DNA of 64,000 nucleotides, taken from the NCBI RefSeq assembly GCF_018736065.1, contig NZ_CP076128.1, positions 1,612,001-1,676,000 on the forward strand, written 5' to 3'. Position 1 is the first letter of the stretch. Each line of letters opens with the position of its first letter. The translations under genes were made by a program, and so were the position numbers. This document shows positions 28,042 to 37,689 of the stretch, in pieces. The notes beneath the pieces are model-generated. The model was not told where the DNA came from, searched no databases, and was given only the letters and a program-made list of their open reading frames with translations. Source of the stretch: Flammeovirga kamogawensis. Its GTDB lineage: Bacteria > Bacteroidota > Bacteroidia > Cytophagales > Flammeovirgaceae.

Positions 28042-29103
28042 TTATAATTGTTTCATTTTCTCTAATAAAACATCATTCTCTTCTTTTGTTCCAATTGATA
28101 TTCGTAATCCTTGTTCACATAAAAGAACCTTAGATCTATTCCTTATAATAATTCCTTGATCCACCAACGTTTGATAATTTGCATCTGCATTATCCACTTG
28201 AATCAAAATAAAATTAGCATCAGATGGAAATATATTTTTCACCAACGGCATTTCCTTAAATTCCTCTACTAATCTGTTTCTTTCTGATAACATTTTGGCA
28301 ACCATATCCCTAACCTTATCTACATTATCTAATGCTTCTAAAGCTTTCTCTTGTGTTAATTGGTTAATATTATAGGGTGGTTTTATTACATTAAAAACAC
28401 GTACAATTTCTGCATTTGCAAACATCATCCCTAAACGAAGACCTGCCATACCCCAAGCTTTTGAGAAAGTTTGCAATACAATCAAGTTAGGATATTTTTC
28501 TATTTTCTGAATAAAACTAGGTTGAGCCGAAAAGTCTATGTATGCTTCATCAACAACAACAATACCATTAAACTGCTCTATTAAAGCAATAATTCTATCT
28601 GTACTTACCGCGTTTCCTGTTGGGTTATTAGGCGAACAGACAAAGATAATTTTAGTGTTATTATCTACTGCAGCTAAAATACCATCAACATCTAAATCTA
28701 GATCTGTAGTTAATGCCACTTCTTTACAAGTTACATTATTTAACTCAGCACTTACTTTATACATTCCATATGTTGGAGGCAAAATAATTACGTTATCTTC
28801 TTTTGGTTCTACAAAAGCTCTATAAAGAAGATCAATTGGCTCGTCACTCCCATTACCTAGAAAAATATTTTTTGTAGGGATATCCTTTAATACCGAAATT
28901 TTCTGCTTCACTGCTCTTTGATAAGGATCAGGATACCTGTTATAAGGTTCTCCTAAAGCAGTCCCATAAGGGTTTTCGTTAGCATCTAAGAATATATTTG
29001 TAGTAGAAACATCCTCAAATTCATCCCTTGCAGAAGAATAAGGAGTCATTGTTTTAATGTGCTGACGCAAAAATGCTTGTATATCAATAGTAGAATTTTC
29101 CAT
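28042..29103 (-). CDS. hisC: Histidinol-phosphate aminotransferase
   Basis: PLP enzyme making L-histidinol phosphate from imidazole acetol phosphate in histidine synthesis. The 353 residues show DANENPYG, NRYPDPYQ, GNGSDEPIDLL, CSPNNPTGNAV, the Asp/Tyr region VVDEAYIDF and the cofactor lysine loop TFSKAWGMAGLRLG. It stands apart from hisH-hisA at 34-35.4 kb and follows a kelch lipoprotein gene by 26 bp, an unusual partner. Confidence 0.95.
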   Translation of the reverse strand: MENSTIDIQAFLRQHIKTMTPYSSARDEFEDVSTTNIFLDANENPYGTALGEPYNRYPDPYQRAVKQKISVLKDIPTKNIFLGNGSDEPIDLLYRAFVEPKEDNVIILPPTYGMYKVSAELNNVTCKEVALTTDLDLDVDGILAAVDNNTKIIFVCSPNNPTGNAVSTDRIIALIEQFNGIVVVDEAYIDFSAQPSFIQKIEKYPNLIVLQTFSKAWGMAGLRLGMMFANAEIVRVFNVIKPPYNINQLTQEKALEALDNVDKVRDMVAKMLSERNRLVEEFKEMPLVKNIFPSDANFILIQVDNADANYQTLVDQGIIIRNRSKVLLCEQGLRISIGTKEENDVLLEKMKQL

Positions 29104-29129
29104 AAATTCTTTTTTGAGTTCGTGTTAGA

Positions 29130-30113
29130 TTATGAGATAATTTTAAAGATATCAAGTTTATAAACTGCAGAAGAAAAAACTTCTTTCCCCGAGTTATTGA
29201 TCTTTATCCCCCCAAATATAATCAAATTATTATTTGAGATAGTAGCACCCATTCCTTTTAATGCTCCAATATTTGTTTGGAAACGCATCAGACTTCCTTT
29301 ATGAGTATCATATACAAACACCTGTTCATTACTAAACAATATAATATGGTGTTTATAGGATGTTATTGCTGCATCAACAATTGGTTCTGGTAACTTTCCA
29401 ACTTTTACCCATCTATCTACTTTTATATTATACATATAAATTTCGTCGATAGGTTTATCATTCTGGCCACCAAAAACATAGAGTTTATTATCTATAATCT
29501 GCCCTTGAGTAATCATCTGTTTAGGAAGATGAGCCATCTGTTTCCATTCTTTCTTTTTAGCATTAAAACGATACAAAGTATTTGAGTAAGTTTCATGGTC
29601 AACCATTCCTCCGTACAAATAAATGTAACCTTTGTATTCAGAAATTCCAGCTTTAAACAATGGTTGTGGATTAATACTAACATTATCTACTTTAGGAACT
29701 CTATTATTATATGCTACTTCCCTAACATTAATATCAATGGGCGACAACGGACTATTTAACTGTCCTTTTGTTCCGTTAAATAAGAACATCGACCCACTAG
29801 ATATTGCACTATTAATATTTTTCTCTGCACTAATATGAACAGGTGTTACCTCATTCCAAGAGTTTGATTTTGTATTAAAAGAAAGAATATTGTCAAAACT
29901 CTCCCCCGTTCTGCTTTCACCACCAATAACAAAAGTTGTTTGTCCGTTACTGCAATACCCCATATAGGCACGAGAAGAAGGCATCGATGTAAGGCGACTA
30001 AACCTTAATGATGAATTCTCGAACTCACGAGAGAAATTTGCAGATGCACATGATTGCAAAACTGCAACAGCTAAAAATACAATTTTTCTTACACTTGAAG
30101 GTGACAGCTTCAT
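29130..30113 (-). CDS. Kelch-repeat lipoprotein
   Basis: A 327-residue lipoprotein (Cys22, AVLQSC) whose mature part is a beta-propeller of kelch repeats. Repeated cues are the Gly-Gly pairs (VIGGES, LYGGMV, VFGGQN, IFGGIK) each followed by a Y/F-D-W pattern such as NTKSNSWNEV, NAKKKEWKQM and NIKVDRWVKV. Kelch propellers mediate binding or sialate-isomerase-type catalysis, but no NanM context is seen. It is upstream of and close to hisC. A TACTTTTG promoter motif lies at 30139-30146. Confidence 0.82.
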   Translation of the reverse strand: MKLSPSSVRKIVFLAVAVLQSCASANFSREFENSSLRFSRLTSMPSSRAYMGYCSNGQTTFVIGGESRTGESFDNILSFNTKSNSWNEVTPVHISAEKNINSAISSGSMFLFNGTKGQLNSPLSPIDINVREVAYNNRVPKVDNVSINPQPLFKAGISEYKGYIYLYGGMVDHETYSNTLYRFNAKKKEWKQMAHLPKQMITQGQIIDNKLYVFGGQNDKPIDEIYMYNIKVDRWVKVGKLPEPIVDAAITSYKHHIILFSNEQVFVYDTHKGSLMRFQTNIGALKGMGATISNNNLIIFGGIKINNSGKEVFSSAVYKLDIFKIIS

Positions 30114-30138
30114 ACACTCTTTAGATGTTATTTAATTA

Positions 30139-30146
30139 CAAAAGTA
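30139..30146 (-). promoter_or_regulatory. TAnnTTTG promoter motif for the kelch-hisC unit
   Basis: Minus-strand TACTTTTG, 25 bp upstream of the kelch gene ATG. No clear -33 element. Confidence 0.45.
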
Positions 30147-30287
30147 ATACATCGGTAAGTAGTATCATTGTTTGGATTAACCGTTTGGTGTTATGTTTAG
30201 TTAAAATAAACATAAAAGATATTTAATATTATATAAACTATTAATTATCAACGATTTTAAATACTAATACGAAGAGAAATACAACCT

Positions 30288-31070
30288 ATGAGATTCAATC
30301 AAATTAAAGGAATACTTTGCGACCTAGATGGTGTTTTATATAACGATTCTGTTGTTATTGATGGGGTAATAGATACAATCAAGACCTTAAAAGACCAAGG
30401 ATATCAGTTTTTATTTGTTACAAATACATCAGGAATTACCTCCGAAGAACTTTATCATAAACTTATAACATTAGGTATACCTGTTGATGAAAATGAAATT
30501 CTAAGTCCACCTTTAGCAGCTTTAAATTACACAATAGAACAAGGTTATAAAGAAATTGAAGTTTTGGCTGGTAGCTCTATAAAGGCTCTATTTGAAGAGA
30601 AGTTTACTATTAATACAACTACGCCTGAAGCTATAATAATTAGTGATATTGGTAAGAATTGGGATTATCAATTAATGAACAATCTTTTCCTTAAAGTACT
30701 AAATGGAAGTAAGTTAATTGGTTTACATAAAGGTAAATTTTGGAAAGCTTCGGATGGATTAAGAATAGACATTGGTGCTTTTATTAAGGGATTAGAATTT
30801 GCAACAAGTACCGAAGCCATTTGTATTGGTAAACCTGATAAATCTTTTTACGAATCTGCCATAGAAAAAATCAATTTACCTGCTCATCAACTTCTTATGA
30901 TTGGAGATGATATTATAGGTGACATACAAGGTGCTAAAGCTGCAAAACTTACCGCTATTCAAGTCAAAACTGGAAAATATAGAAAAGAATTAACAGATAA
31001 TGCCGACATTAAGCCAGATCAATTAATAGAAGATTTTAATAGTCTACCCTCTTTATTAATAACGAGATAA
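30288..31070 (+). CDS. HAD-superfamily hydrolase, subfamily IIA
   Basis: Probable sugar-phosphate or nucleotide phosphatase of the NagD/HDHD2 type, 260 residues. HAD motif I is CDLDGVLY with nucleophile Asp13 by position, motif II VTNTSG, and motif III-IV CIGKPDKSF with IGDDIIGDIQGAK. A C2-type cap lies between. Substrate unknown. Its 3' end overlaps the sixA-like gene tail-to-tail by 15 bp. Confidence 0.9.
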   Translation: MRFNQIKGILCDLDGVLYNDSVVIDGVIDTIKTLKDQGYQFLFVTNTSGITSEELYHKLITLGIPVDENEILSPPLAALNYTIEQGYKEIEVLAGSSIKALFEEKFTINTTTPEAIIISDIGKNWDYQLMNNLFLKVLNGSKLIGLHKGKFWKASDGLRIDIGAFIKGLEFATSTEAICIGKPDKSFYESAIEKINLPAHQLLMIGDDIIGDIQGAKAAKLTAIQVKTGKYRKELTDNADIKPDQLIEDFNSLPSLLITR

Positions 31071-31532
31071 AGACCTACCTGTCGCTTGTGATATCAATGC
31101 CCAAGAATCAAGATCAAAACTTATCACAAGGCATTGTGCAGGCGATAGGTTACCAGTATCTTCTCCAGTAATATATTCTGCTAAAAATGATATTGCAGGG
31201 TTATGCCCTACTAATGCGATAGTATCTGCCTCATCACTTCTTTGATTTATAAAATCTAACAATCTACCAACATTGGCCTCATAAAAAGAGGGTTCCACAA
31301 AAGTTGCTTCCTCTGGTACGTCTATTTGCTCTAAAATAAGTTTGGTAGTTTCTGTAGTTCTAACAGCATCAGAATAAAAAATTATTTCAGGAATATAATT
31401 CCCTTCATTTATCTTTTTTCCTAAATGTAATGCTTGTGAAAAACCTTCTTGTGTTAAATTTCTTTGCTTATCTTCTACACCAAAATAAGAACTCTCAGCT
31501 TCCGCGTGTCTAATTAATAATAATGTTTTCAT
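31056..31532 (-). CDS. Phosphohistidine phosphatase SixA-like
   Basis: Histidine-phosphatase-superfamily protein of 158 residues. The catalytic RHAE motif at residues 8-11 and the second His in VGHNPAISFLAEY fit the short SixA class, which dephosphorylates histidines of phosphorelay or PTS proteins; the true target is not known here. Convergent with the HAD gene, overlapping 15 bp, with no terminator between. Confidence 0.88.
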   Translation of the reverse strand: MKTLLLIRHAEAESSYFGVEDKQRNLTQEGFSQALHLGKKINEGNYIPEIIFYSDAVRTTETTKLILEQIDVPEEATFVEPSFYEANVGRLLDFINQRSDEADTIALVGHNPAISFLAEYITGEDTGNLSPAQCLVISFDLDSWALISQATGRSLSRY

Positions 31533-31780
31533 TACCTAATATTTGTTTGCTTTGTTAATTTTATAAGTTTAGCTATTTAAATTGATTTTAACAATTTTGA
31601 AGTCTACAAAAATCAATAGAAACCATCTCAATCGGTTGTAATTTTTACTTGAAATTTTCTTTTAACAATTGTCTATTTGATAAATATTAAATCACTTTAT
31701 TTTGCAATTTTAATTACCATTTTTTTTAGTTAATATAGTATATAATTATATAAATACACTGCATATATAACTACAAATTT

Positions 31781-32026
31781 ATGAATGAAATAGAAGAAAT
31801 TGTTTTAAATGCAATCAAAAAAGATAAAGATTACCTCAGTACTATTCGTAAGCAACTAAAAGATACTAACCCTTTTACCGTTGCTGTAAAAATGCAAGAA
31901 GAACTAAAAAATGTAGATCAACACCGCGAATTGTATGATACCATACTAGAAAAAGTTGACCTTTATAAGATAGCTACTTTATTAAGTCAAAAAAGACCTT
32001 ATAACAAACAATCTGATTCAAAATAA
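31781..32026 (+). CDS. Small helical hypothetical protein
   Basis: Eighty-one residues, predicted wholly helical and highly charged, no signal peptide. No known family recognised. It starts with an ATG and lies 19 bp upstream of the amylase gene on the same strand, so they are probably cotranscribed. The 248-bp gap before it is very AT-rich and shows no clear motif. Confidence 0.55.
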   Translation: MNEIEEIVLNAIKKDKDYLSTIRKQLKDTNPFTVAVKMQEELKNVDQHRELYDTILEKVDLYKIATLLSQKRPYNKQSDSK

Positions 32027-32045
32027 TCCCCTTAATTCATAAACA

Positions 32046-33917
32046 ATGATCAAAAAATACGCCTCATTTTATATTCTATTATCCATCACTTTTGGTTTGT
32101 TTTTTACAAGCTGTTCTTCTCATGAAAAAAAAGAAAAAGAAAAGGTGGATAAACTATTAAAAATTTCATCCTCAACAGAGAAAATTGAAGACCACAAAAT
32201 CATTATCTACCAGATGATGACCCGTTTATTTGGTAATACTACTACAACAAATAAACAATGGGGAACATTGAAAGAAAATGGTGTAGGTAAATTTGATGAT
32301 ATCAATGATAATGCACTTACTTCTATTAAAGATTTAGGAGCTACACATGTTTGGTATACTGGAGTTATTGAACATGCCGTTATTACAGATTATAGAAAAT
32401 ACGGTATTCCTCTAGATGATGCCGATGTTGTAAAAGGTAGAGCTGGTTCTCCATATGCCATAAAAGATTATTATGATGTTAACCCAGATTTAGCCAATGA
32501 TGTAGATAACCGTGTTGAAGAGTTTGAAGCATTAATAAAAAGAACACACGATAACGGTTTAAAAGTAATTATTGATTTTGTACCAAACCATGTTGCTCGT
32601 AAATACCATTCTGATAAAGCCCCAAAAGGTGTTGAAGATTTAGGTAAATCGGACAATACTAAAGTAGGTTTTGCGCCAAATAATAATTTCTACTACATTC
32701 CAGGTAAACCATTTAAAGTTCCTAACGGATATGTTCCTCTAGGGGGAGATAAGTTTCCAACATCAGATGGAAAATTCAGAGAAATTCCAGCGAAAGTTTC
32801 GGGAAATGGAGCTGTTACAGATGCTCCTACAGTAAACGATTGGTTTGAAACTGTTCGATTAAATTATGGGGTTAATCATGTATCAGGAAATGGTGAAAAA
32901 GTTTTTGACGTAAATGGTGAAGTTCCTTCAACTTGGAAAAAAACATTAGCTATTCTTACCTATTGGACCAATAAAGGTGTAGATGGTTTTCGATGTGACA
33001 TGTCTGAAATGGTTCCTGTAGAATATTGGGCTTGGATGATTCCTCAAATCAAAAAAATCAATCCTAATATTCGTTTTATCGCAGAAGTTTATAATCCTGA
33101 CGAGTATAAAAACTACATTTTTACTGGTAAATTTGATTACCTATATGATAAAGTTGGTGTATACGATTCACTAAGAGCAGTAATGGAAGACAGACCTGGT
33201 TCATCATTATCTCATTTAACAAATGTATGGAAAGGTATGGATGGTTTCAATAACCATATGTTACGTTTCTTGGAAAATCATGATGAACAAAGAATTGCTT
33301 CTAGAGAATTTTCTAACAATCCTCTACCAGGTATTCCTGGTATGGCCGTTAGTGCTGCACTAGGTAGTGGTCCTGTCATGGTTTATTTTGGCCAAGAAGT
33401 TGGAGAACCTGCTAAAGGTGAATCTGGTTTTAGTGGTGATGATGGCAGATCTACAATTTTTGATTATTGGGGTATTCCAGAACATCAAAAATGGGTAAAT
33501 AACCATAAATATGATGGAGGGCAACTCTCAGATACGCAACGTACATTAAGGAAACGATATAAGAGTTTATTAAATGCCGCAAAAAATAGTGAGGCTATCC
33601 GTAAAGGTGATCTAATTGATTTGCAACAATTTAATAGAACAAATGCAAATTATGACGTTGATAAAACCTATGCTTTCATTAGATACTCTGAAAATGAGAG
33701 AGTATTAGTAATTGCAAATTTTGAAAACAAGAAAGTACTCAGTGATGTCATTATACCGACAGAGGTTATTAATTTAATCAAAGCTTCTGAAGATTCAGAT
33801 GTGAAAGCTAGAGATTTAATATCTGGCAAAACAATTAATCTGAATATGAAAAAAGCAGATCAGAACGGTACACCTATCGAGCTTGACGCTTATGACACTT
33901 ACTATTTAGCCTTCTAG
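32046..33917 (+). CDS. GH13 alpha-amylase family lipoprotein
   Basis: Envelope-anchored glucan hydrolase, 623 residues, lipobox Cys23 (FFTSC) followed by a Lys/Glu linker. All four GH13 regions are visible: IDFVPNHV, GFRCDMSEM with nucleophile Asp318, FIAEVYN with acid/base Glu347, and LENHDEQ with His412-Asp413. A C-terminal beta domain ends the protein. It is likely a starch or maltodextrin hydrolase like SusG. No SusCD or starch regulator is adjacent, so it stands apart from a full utilisation locus. A strong terminator follows. Confidence 0.92.
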   Translation: MIKKYASFYILLSITFGLFFTSCSSHEKKEKEKVDKLLKISSSTEKIEDHKIIIYQMMTRLFGNTTTTNKQWGTLKENGVGKFDDINDNALTSIKDLGATHVWYTGVIEHAVITDYRKYGIPLDDADVVKGRAGSPYAIKDYYDVNPDLANDVDNRVEEFEALIKRTHDNGLKVIIDFVPNHVARKYHSDKAPKGVEDLGKSDNTKVGFAPNNNFYYIPGKPFKVPNGYVPLGGDKFPTSDGKFREIPAKVSGNGAVTDAPTVNDWFETVRLNYGVNHVSGNGEKVFDVNGEVPSTWKKTLAILTYWTNKGVDGFRCDMSEMVPVEYWAWMIPQIKKINPNIRFIAEVYNPDEYKNYIFTGKFDYLYDKVGVYDSLRAVMEDRPGSSLSHLTNVWKGMDGFNNHMLRFLENHDEQRIASREFSNNPLPGIPGMAVSAALGSGPVMVYFGQEVGEPAKGESGFSGDDGRSTIFDYWGIPEHQKWVNNHKYDGGQLSDTQRTLRKRYKSLLNAAKNSEAIRKGDLIDLQQFNRTNANYDVDKTYAFIRYSENERVLVIANFENKKVLSDVIIPTEVINLIKASEDSDVKARDLISGKTINLNMKKADQNGTPIELDAYDTYYLAF

Positions 33918-33940
33918 AATTTATCAAAATTCACAATTTG

Positions 33941-33979
33941 AGGGGGATATCTATGTAATTTAAGCATAGATATCCCCCT
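33941..33979 (+). terminator. Terminator after the amylase gene
   Basis: Fifteen-base-pair hairpin (AGGGGGATATCTATG and complement, 9-base loop) followed by TTTT. Confidence 0.85.
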
Positions 33980-34026
33980 TTTGTATTAAATATTCTAATG
34001 TTTTTTTCATTCTATAGAAAGAATCT

Positions 34027-34034
34027 TAATTTTG
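34027..34034 (+). promoter_or_regulatory. TAnnTTTG promoter motif for hisH
   Basis: TAATTTTG, 53 bp upstream of the hisH ATG. Fits the Bacteroidota -7 element; the -33 position is only T-rich. Confidence 0.45.
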
Positions 34035-34087
34035 AATTAAAATATAATTGCTGAAAAGCACAAACTACTTTTAAACTATTCTGTAAG

Positions 34088-34675
34088 ATGAAAGTTGCCA
34101 TAATAAAATACAATGCAGGAAACGTACAGTCGGTACGTTATGCTTTGCAACGCTTGGGAATTGATCCGATCTTGACAGACAATGCGGAGGAATTAATGAG
34201 TGCCGATAAGGTGATCTTTCCTGGTGTTGGTGAGGCAAAATCAGCAATGGATTACTTAAAAGAACGTAATCTTGATACGCTAATTAAAGATTTAAAACAA
34301 CCTACTTTAGGAGTTTGTTTAGGATTACAGTTAATGTGTAATCATTCAGAAGAAAGAGATACAGATTGTCTAGGAATTTTTGATACTAAAGTCAAAAAGT
34401 TCGAAAGCAAAACTTTAAAAGTCCCTCATATGGGATGGAACAATATACATGATCTAAAAACACCTTTATATAAAGGCATTGAAGATCACGACTACGTTTA
34501 CTATGTACATAGTTATTATGCAGAACTTTGTGAAAACACAATTGCAATAACAGATTATGTCAATCCATATAGTGCATCGTTACATAAAGATAATTTTTAT
34601 GCAGCTCAATTTCACCCAGAAAAAAGTGGTGATATAGGTCAAAAAATTATTCAAAACTTTCTAACAAACATCTAA
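34088..34675 (+). CDS. hisH: Imidazole glycerol phosphate synthase glutaminase subunit
   Basis: Supplies ammonia to HisF in histidine synthesis. The 195 residues form a class I glutamine amidotransferase: nucleophile Cys77 in GVCLGLQ, with His176 and Glu178 in FHPEKS; the oxyanion strand FPGVGEA is also present. Followed one base later by hisA; the usual partner hisF is not in the window. Confidence 0.95.
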   Translation: MKVAIIKYNAGNVQSVRYALQRLGIDPILTDNAEELMSADKVIFPGVGEAKSAMDYLKERNLDTLIKDLKQPTLGVCLGLQLMCNHSEERDTDCLGIFDTKVKKFESKTLKVPHMGWNNIHDLKTPLYKGIEDHDYVYYVHSYYAELCENTIAITDYVNPYSASLHKDNFYAAQFHPEKSGDIGQKIIQNFLTNI

Positions 34676-34676
34676 C

Positions 34677-35411
34677 ATGTCACACAAAATAGACATTATT
34701 CCAGCTATCGATTTAATTGATGGTAAACTTGTACGCCTATCTCAAGGTGATTACGCTCAAAAAACTGTATATGCAGAAGATCCTTTAGAAGTAGCAAAAA
34801 GCTTTGAAGATGCTGGTATTAAGCGTTTGCATTTGGTTGATTTAGATGGTGCTAAAGTAAAACATGTAGTCAATTATGGCGTGTTGGATAGAATTGTTTC
34901 TAACACTTCTTTAATTGTTGATTTTGGTGGAGGAATTCAATCAGATGAAGATTTAGAAAAGGTATTTGACCACGGTGCAGCAATGGTAACTTGTGGTAGC
35001 ATTGCAGTAAAAGAACCAGAGAAATTTACTTCATGGATTGAAAAATTTGGAAGTGATAGAATGATACTTGCTGCGGATGCTAAAGATAAAATGATTGCTG
35101 TAAGTGGTTGGCAAGAGGATTCTAAATTACCTCTTTTTGATTACCTAAAAGATTATACTGCTAAAGGAATTACGAAAGTACTTTGTACTGATATTTCTAA
35201 AGACGGTATGATGCAAGGACCAAATACAGCACTTTATAAAGAAGTAATGGCTGAGTTTCCTAACATTGAACTTATTGCAAGTGGTGGTGTTAGTAAATTT
35301 GATGACCTCATTGCTCTTGAAGAAGCTTATATTCCTTCTGTAGTTGTAGGAAAAGCTATCTATGAAAATACAATTTCAATAGAGGATATATATTCTCATA
35401 TGTCTAAATAA
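34677..35411 (+). CDS. hisA: ProFAR isomerase
   Basis: Amadori isomerase of histidine biosynthesis, 244 residues, TIM barrel. Catalytic Asp in PAIDLIDGKLVRLSQG and the second in TDISKDGMMQGPN, with phosphate-binding FGGGIQ and ASGGVS loops. The spacing from hisH is one base, so they are coupled. hisF and hisI/E, which usually follow, are replaced by an unrelated gene 15 bp downstream. Confidence 0.95.
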   Translation: MSHKIDIIPAIDLIDGKLVRLSQGDYAQKTVYAEDPLEVAKSFEDAGIKRLHLVDLDGAKVKHVVNYGVLDRIVSNTSLIVDFGGGIQSDEDLEKVFDHGAAMVTCGSIAVKEPEKFTSWIEKFGSDRMILAADAKDKMIAVSGWQEDSKLPLFDYLKDYTAKGITKVLCTDISKDGMMQGPNTALYKEVMAEFPNIELIASGGVSKFDDLIALEEAYIPSVVVGKAIYENTISIEDIYSHMSK

Positions 35412-35426
35412 TATAATAGTCACAAA

Positions 35427-36218
35427 ATGAAGATACCTACTTTACAATTTCATCAATTAGAAAAATATAAAGATAAGGTTCATCATTTTGTGACTACTCG
35501 TTCTGGGGGGGTAAGTCAACCTCCTTTCGATTCATTAAATTTAGGAAATATCATTCACGATAAACCCGAAGATGTACTTCAAAATAGGGCTATCGTCAAA
35601 AACAATCTTGTTTGTGATCACCTCTTCATTGCTGATCAAAAACACACTAACAAGGTTTATTCTATCACTGAAAAGAATGTGGAAGCCTATAAAAAGCTAC
35701 AAAACCCTTTTCCGAAATCTGATGGAATACTTACCGATGTTAAAAATATTGGCCTCTTAACGCTAGCAGCTGATTGCACCCCAATTCTTCTCTTTGATCC
35801 TATAAAAAATGTTATTGGAGCAGTTCATTCTGGATGGAAAGGCACTGCATTAAAGATTTTAACAAAGGCTATTCATCAGTTGGAGACAGATTTTAATTGT
35901 TCACCTAATACAATTATTATATCATTTGGCCCATTTATAAAAAAAGAAACGTATGAAATTGGTATGGATGTTATCAGTATTTTTAAAGATGCATACCCGA
36001 CTGATTATAATACTATTATTTGTACACATACTAATCCTCAAAAAGCTTATTTAGACATTGAAGCAGCTCAATTAGCCCAATGCAAAGCCTGTGGCATTTT
36101 ACCTGAAAACATTGAATTTATGCCTTTCAATACTTTTACAGATCATCGATTTTTTTCTGCAAGAGGAAATGGACCTGAACAGACGGGTAGGTTTGGAGGA
36201 GCAATAGTTTTAAAGTAA
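35427..36218 (+). CDS. pgeF: PgeF/YfiH-type multicopper-like protein
   Basis: Member of the DUF152/YfiH family, 263 residues, reported in the literature as peptidoglycan-editing factor (PgeF) and as purine nucleoside phosphorylase-like. Conserved residues are present: TTRSGGVS near the start, ADCTPILLF with the catalytic Cys, VHSGWKGT with the metal His, and FFSARGNGPEQTGRFGG at the end. It follows hisA by 15 bp in the same transcript, without an evident functional link. Confidence 0.9.
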   Translation: MKIPTLQFHQLEKYKDKVHHFVTTRSGGVSQPPFDSLNLGNIIHDKPEDVLQNRAIVKNNLVCDHLFIADQKHTNKVYSITEKNVEAYKKLQNPFPKSDGILTDVKNIGLLTLAADCTPILLFDPIKNVIGAVHSGWKGTALKILTKAIHQLETDFNCSPNTIIISFGPFIKKETYEIGMDVISIFKDAYPTDYNTIICTHTNPQKAYLDIEAAQLAQCKACGILPENIEFMPFNTFTDHRFFSARGNGPEQTGRFGGAIVLK

Positions 36219-36351
36219 ATAATAAAGATAATTCACTTATTTAATGCAATAAAAAAAATAACATTGCATACATTCTTAAATAATAATTCAGCGTTACATA
36301 TTTTCAATATATTTACATATACAATTATTTTTTAACAGACTATAAACTATC

Positions 36352-36876
36352 ATGTCTAATTTAAAACTTCTATTAACTGTTACTGTATTTGCCTTTTTCT
36401 TCACTTCTTGTACTGAAGATGCCGACCCTTCCAAAGATAGTCTCATTATTGGGACTTGGACTATGACACATTCGGAAGCTTCTAGTTTAACTACAACAAA
36501 TTCTGAAGACTATAGTTCTTCTATTGAAAATGTTAGTACGTATGAAAACATTGACATAACAGCAGAATTTAAAGAGGATGGAACTTTAACTTCTAAAGGA
36601 ACAGCTGATATTTCTACAGTAATGTATTTTGATGCTTCAGACAGTTTAGTATTTGGTTCACCTAACACTGCTATTTATCAGGTCGCAAAATGGTCTATAG
36701 ATGGTACAGAGCTATTGTTAACTGAAACTGGAGAAAATACTCAAACACTTCCTTTCGAAATTGTTTCTTTAACTGACAATGAATTGATTATGACATCTCA
36801 CATTACACAAGAAGTTTCTCAATCAGGGACTTCTCGTACAACTGAGATAACAGCTCGAGTTGAATACAAGAGATAA
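36352..36876 (+). CDS. Hypothetical lipocalin-like lipoprotein
   Basis: A 174-residue lipoprotein (Cys20, FFTSC). The mature part is a beta-rich domain beginning IIGTWTMTHSEA, the usual opening of small Bacteroidota lipocalin-like domains, with WSIDGTELLLT later. Function unknown. It has no close neighbour on the same transcript; a hairpin follows. Confidence 0.7.
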   Translation: MSNLKLLLTVTVFAFFFTSCTEDADPSKDSLIIGTWTMTHSEASSLTTTNSEDYSSSIENVSTYENIDITAEFKEDGTLTSKGTADISTVMYFDASDSLVFGSPNTAIYQVAKWSIDGTELLLTETGENTQTLPFEIVSLTDNELIMTSHITQEVSQSGTSRTTEITARVEYKR

Positions 36877-36888
36877 AATCATGAGTAG

Positions 36889-36931
36889 ATATTTTCAGAA
36901 CATCAACAAATTGTTAGTGTTCTGAAAATAT
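36889..36931 (+). terminator. Hairpin after the lipoprotein gene
   Basis: Fourteen-base-pair stem (ATATTTTCAGAACA and complement) with a short T-rich tail. A likely but weaker terminator. Confidence 0.6.
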
Positions 36932-36986
36932 TTACTAAATTCGCTTCAATTTATTTACGTAAGACTATTGAACTATACTTCAAACT

Positions 36987-37628
36987 ATGAAAATCAACAA
37001 ACTATTTTATGTGTTACTAGTACTATTAGTATCTAGCTTGTCTCTATCCGCTCAAGATATCATATCTCAAGCCTCTAAAAAGAATAATAGAATTCTTAAA
37101 AATGGATTTAGTTTAAAATTCAATTTTGGCTTCCCTACGTCTGATTATTTATCTACAAGCTATAAAGGAGAAGACCTCGGAGATGGTATCGAGTTAAATA
37201 CTACACTAGGTTTTCAAATAGGAAACCAATGGTATGTTTACAGAGGTGGTAACTTTGGTATTGCAATTAATGCAAACTGGTTAGATATCAGTTATTCAAC
37301 ATCCAAAGATACAGATCCTACCTTATATATAGTAGACCTTGCTCTTGTTGAAATTGGTCCGCTTGTATCTTATTCTATAAACAATGAAATGGGATTTGAT
37401 GCTTTCTATAATTTACGTCCAAATAATGTTTGGATTGGATCAGAAGATATTGAAGATGTTGAAGCAGCCTTTGGGATGTCTCATTCTGTGGGTGTAGGCT
37501 TTAGATACAAAGTACTTTACTTTGGTGTAGAATCAAATTTTGGAAAATTAACAATTCAAGATATTGAAATTGATGATTTGGAAGTCAGTACAAATCAAAC
37601 AAAGTTAACTTTAGGATTTAAGTTCTAA
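36987..37628 (+). CDS. Outer-membrane beta-barrel protein
   Basis: A 213-residue secreted protein with a signal peptide ending near SAQ (about residue 22) and alternating beta strands throughout (FSLKFNFGFP, GFQIGNQWYV, VGVGFRYKVLYFGVESNFG, ending TKLTLGFKF with a terminal Phe). This fits a small outer-membrane barrel. No family or ligand can be named. A bidirectional terminator follows. Confidence 0.72.
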   Translation: MKINKLFYVLLVLLVSSLSLSAQDIISQASKKNNRILKNGFSLKFNFGFPTSDYLSTSYKGEDLGDGIELNTTLGFQIGNQWYVYRGGNFGIAINANWLDISYSTSKDTDPTLYIVDLALVEIGPLVSYSINNEMGFDAFYNLRPNNVWIGSEDIEDVEAAFGMSHSVGVGFRYKVLYFGVESNFGKLTIQDIEIDDLEVSTNQTKLTLGFKF

Positions 37629-37645
37629 ACTTAATCTTTTAAGAT

Positions 37646-37689
37646 AAAAAAGCTCCTACTATATAGTATTTCATAGTAGGAGCTTTTTT
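37646..37689. terminator. Bidirectional terminator
   Basis: Sixteen-base-pair stem (arms 37646-37661 and 37674-37689) with A and T runs, between the convergent barrel and SRPBCC genes. Its last base overlaps the SRPBCC stop codon. Confidence 0.88.
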
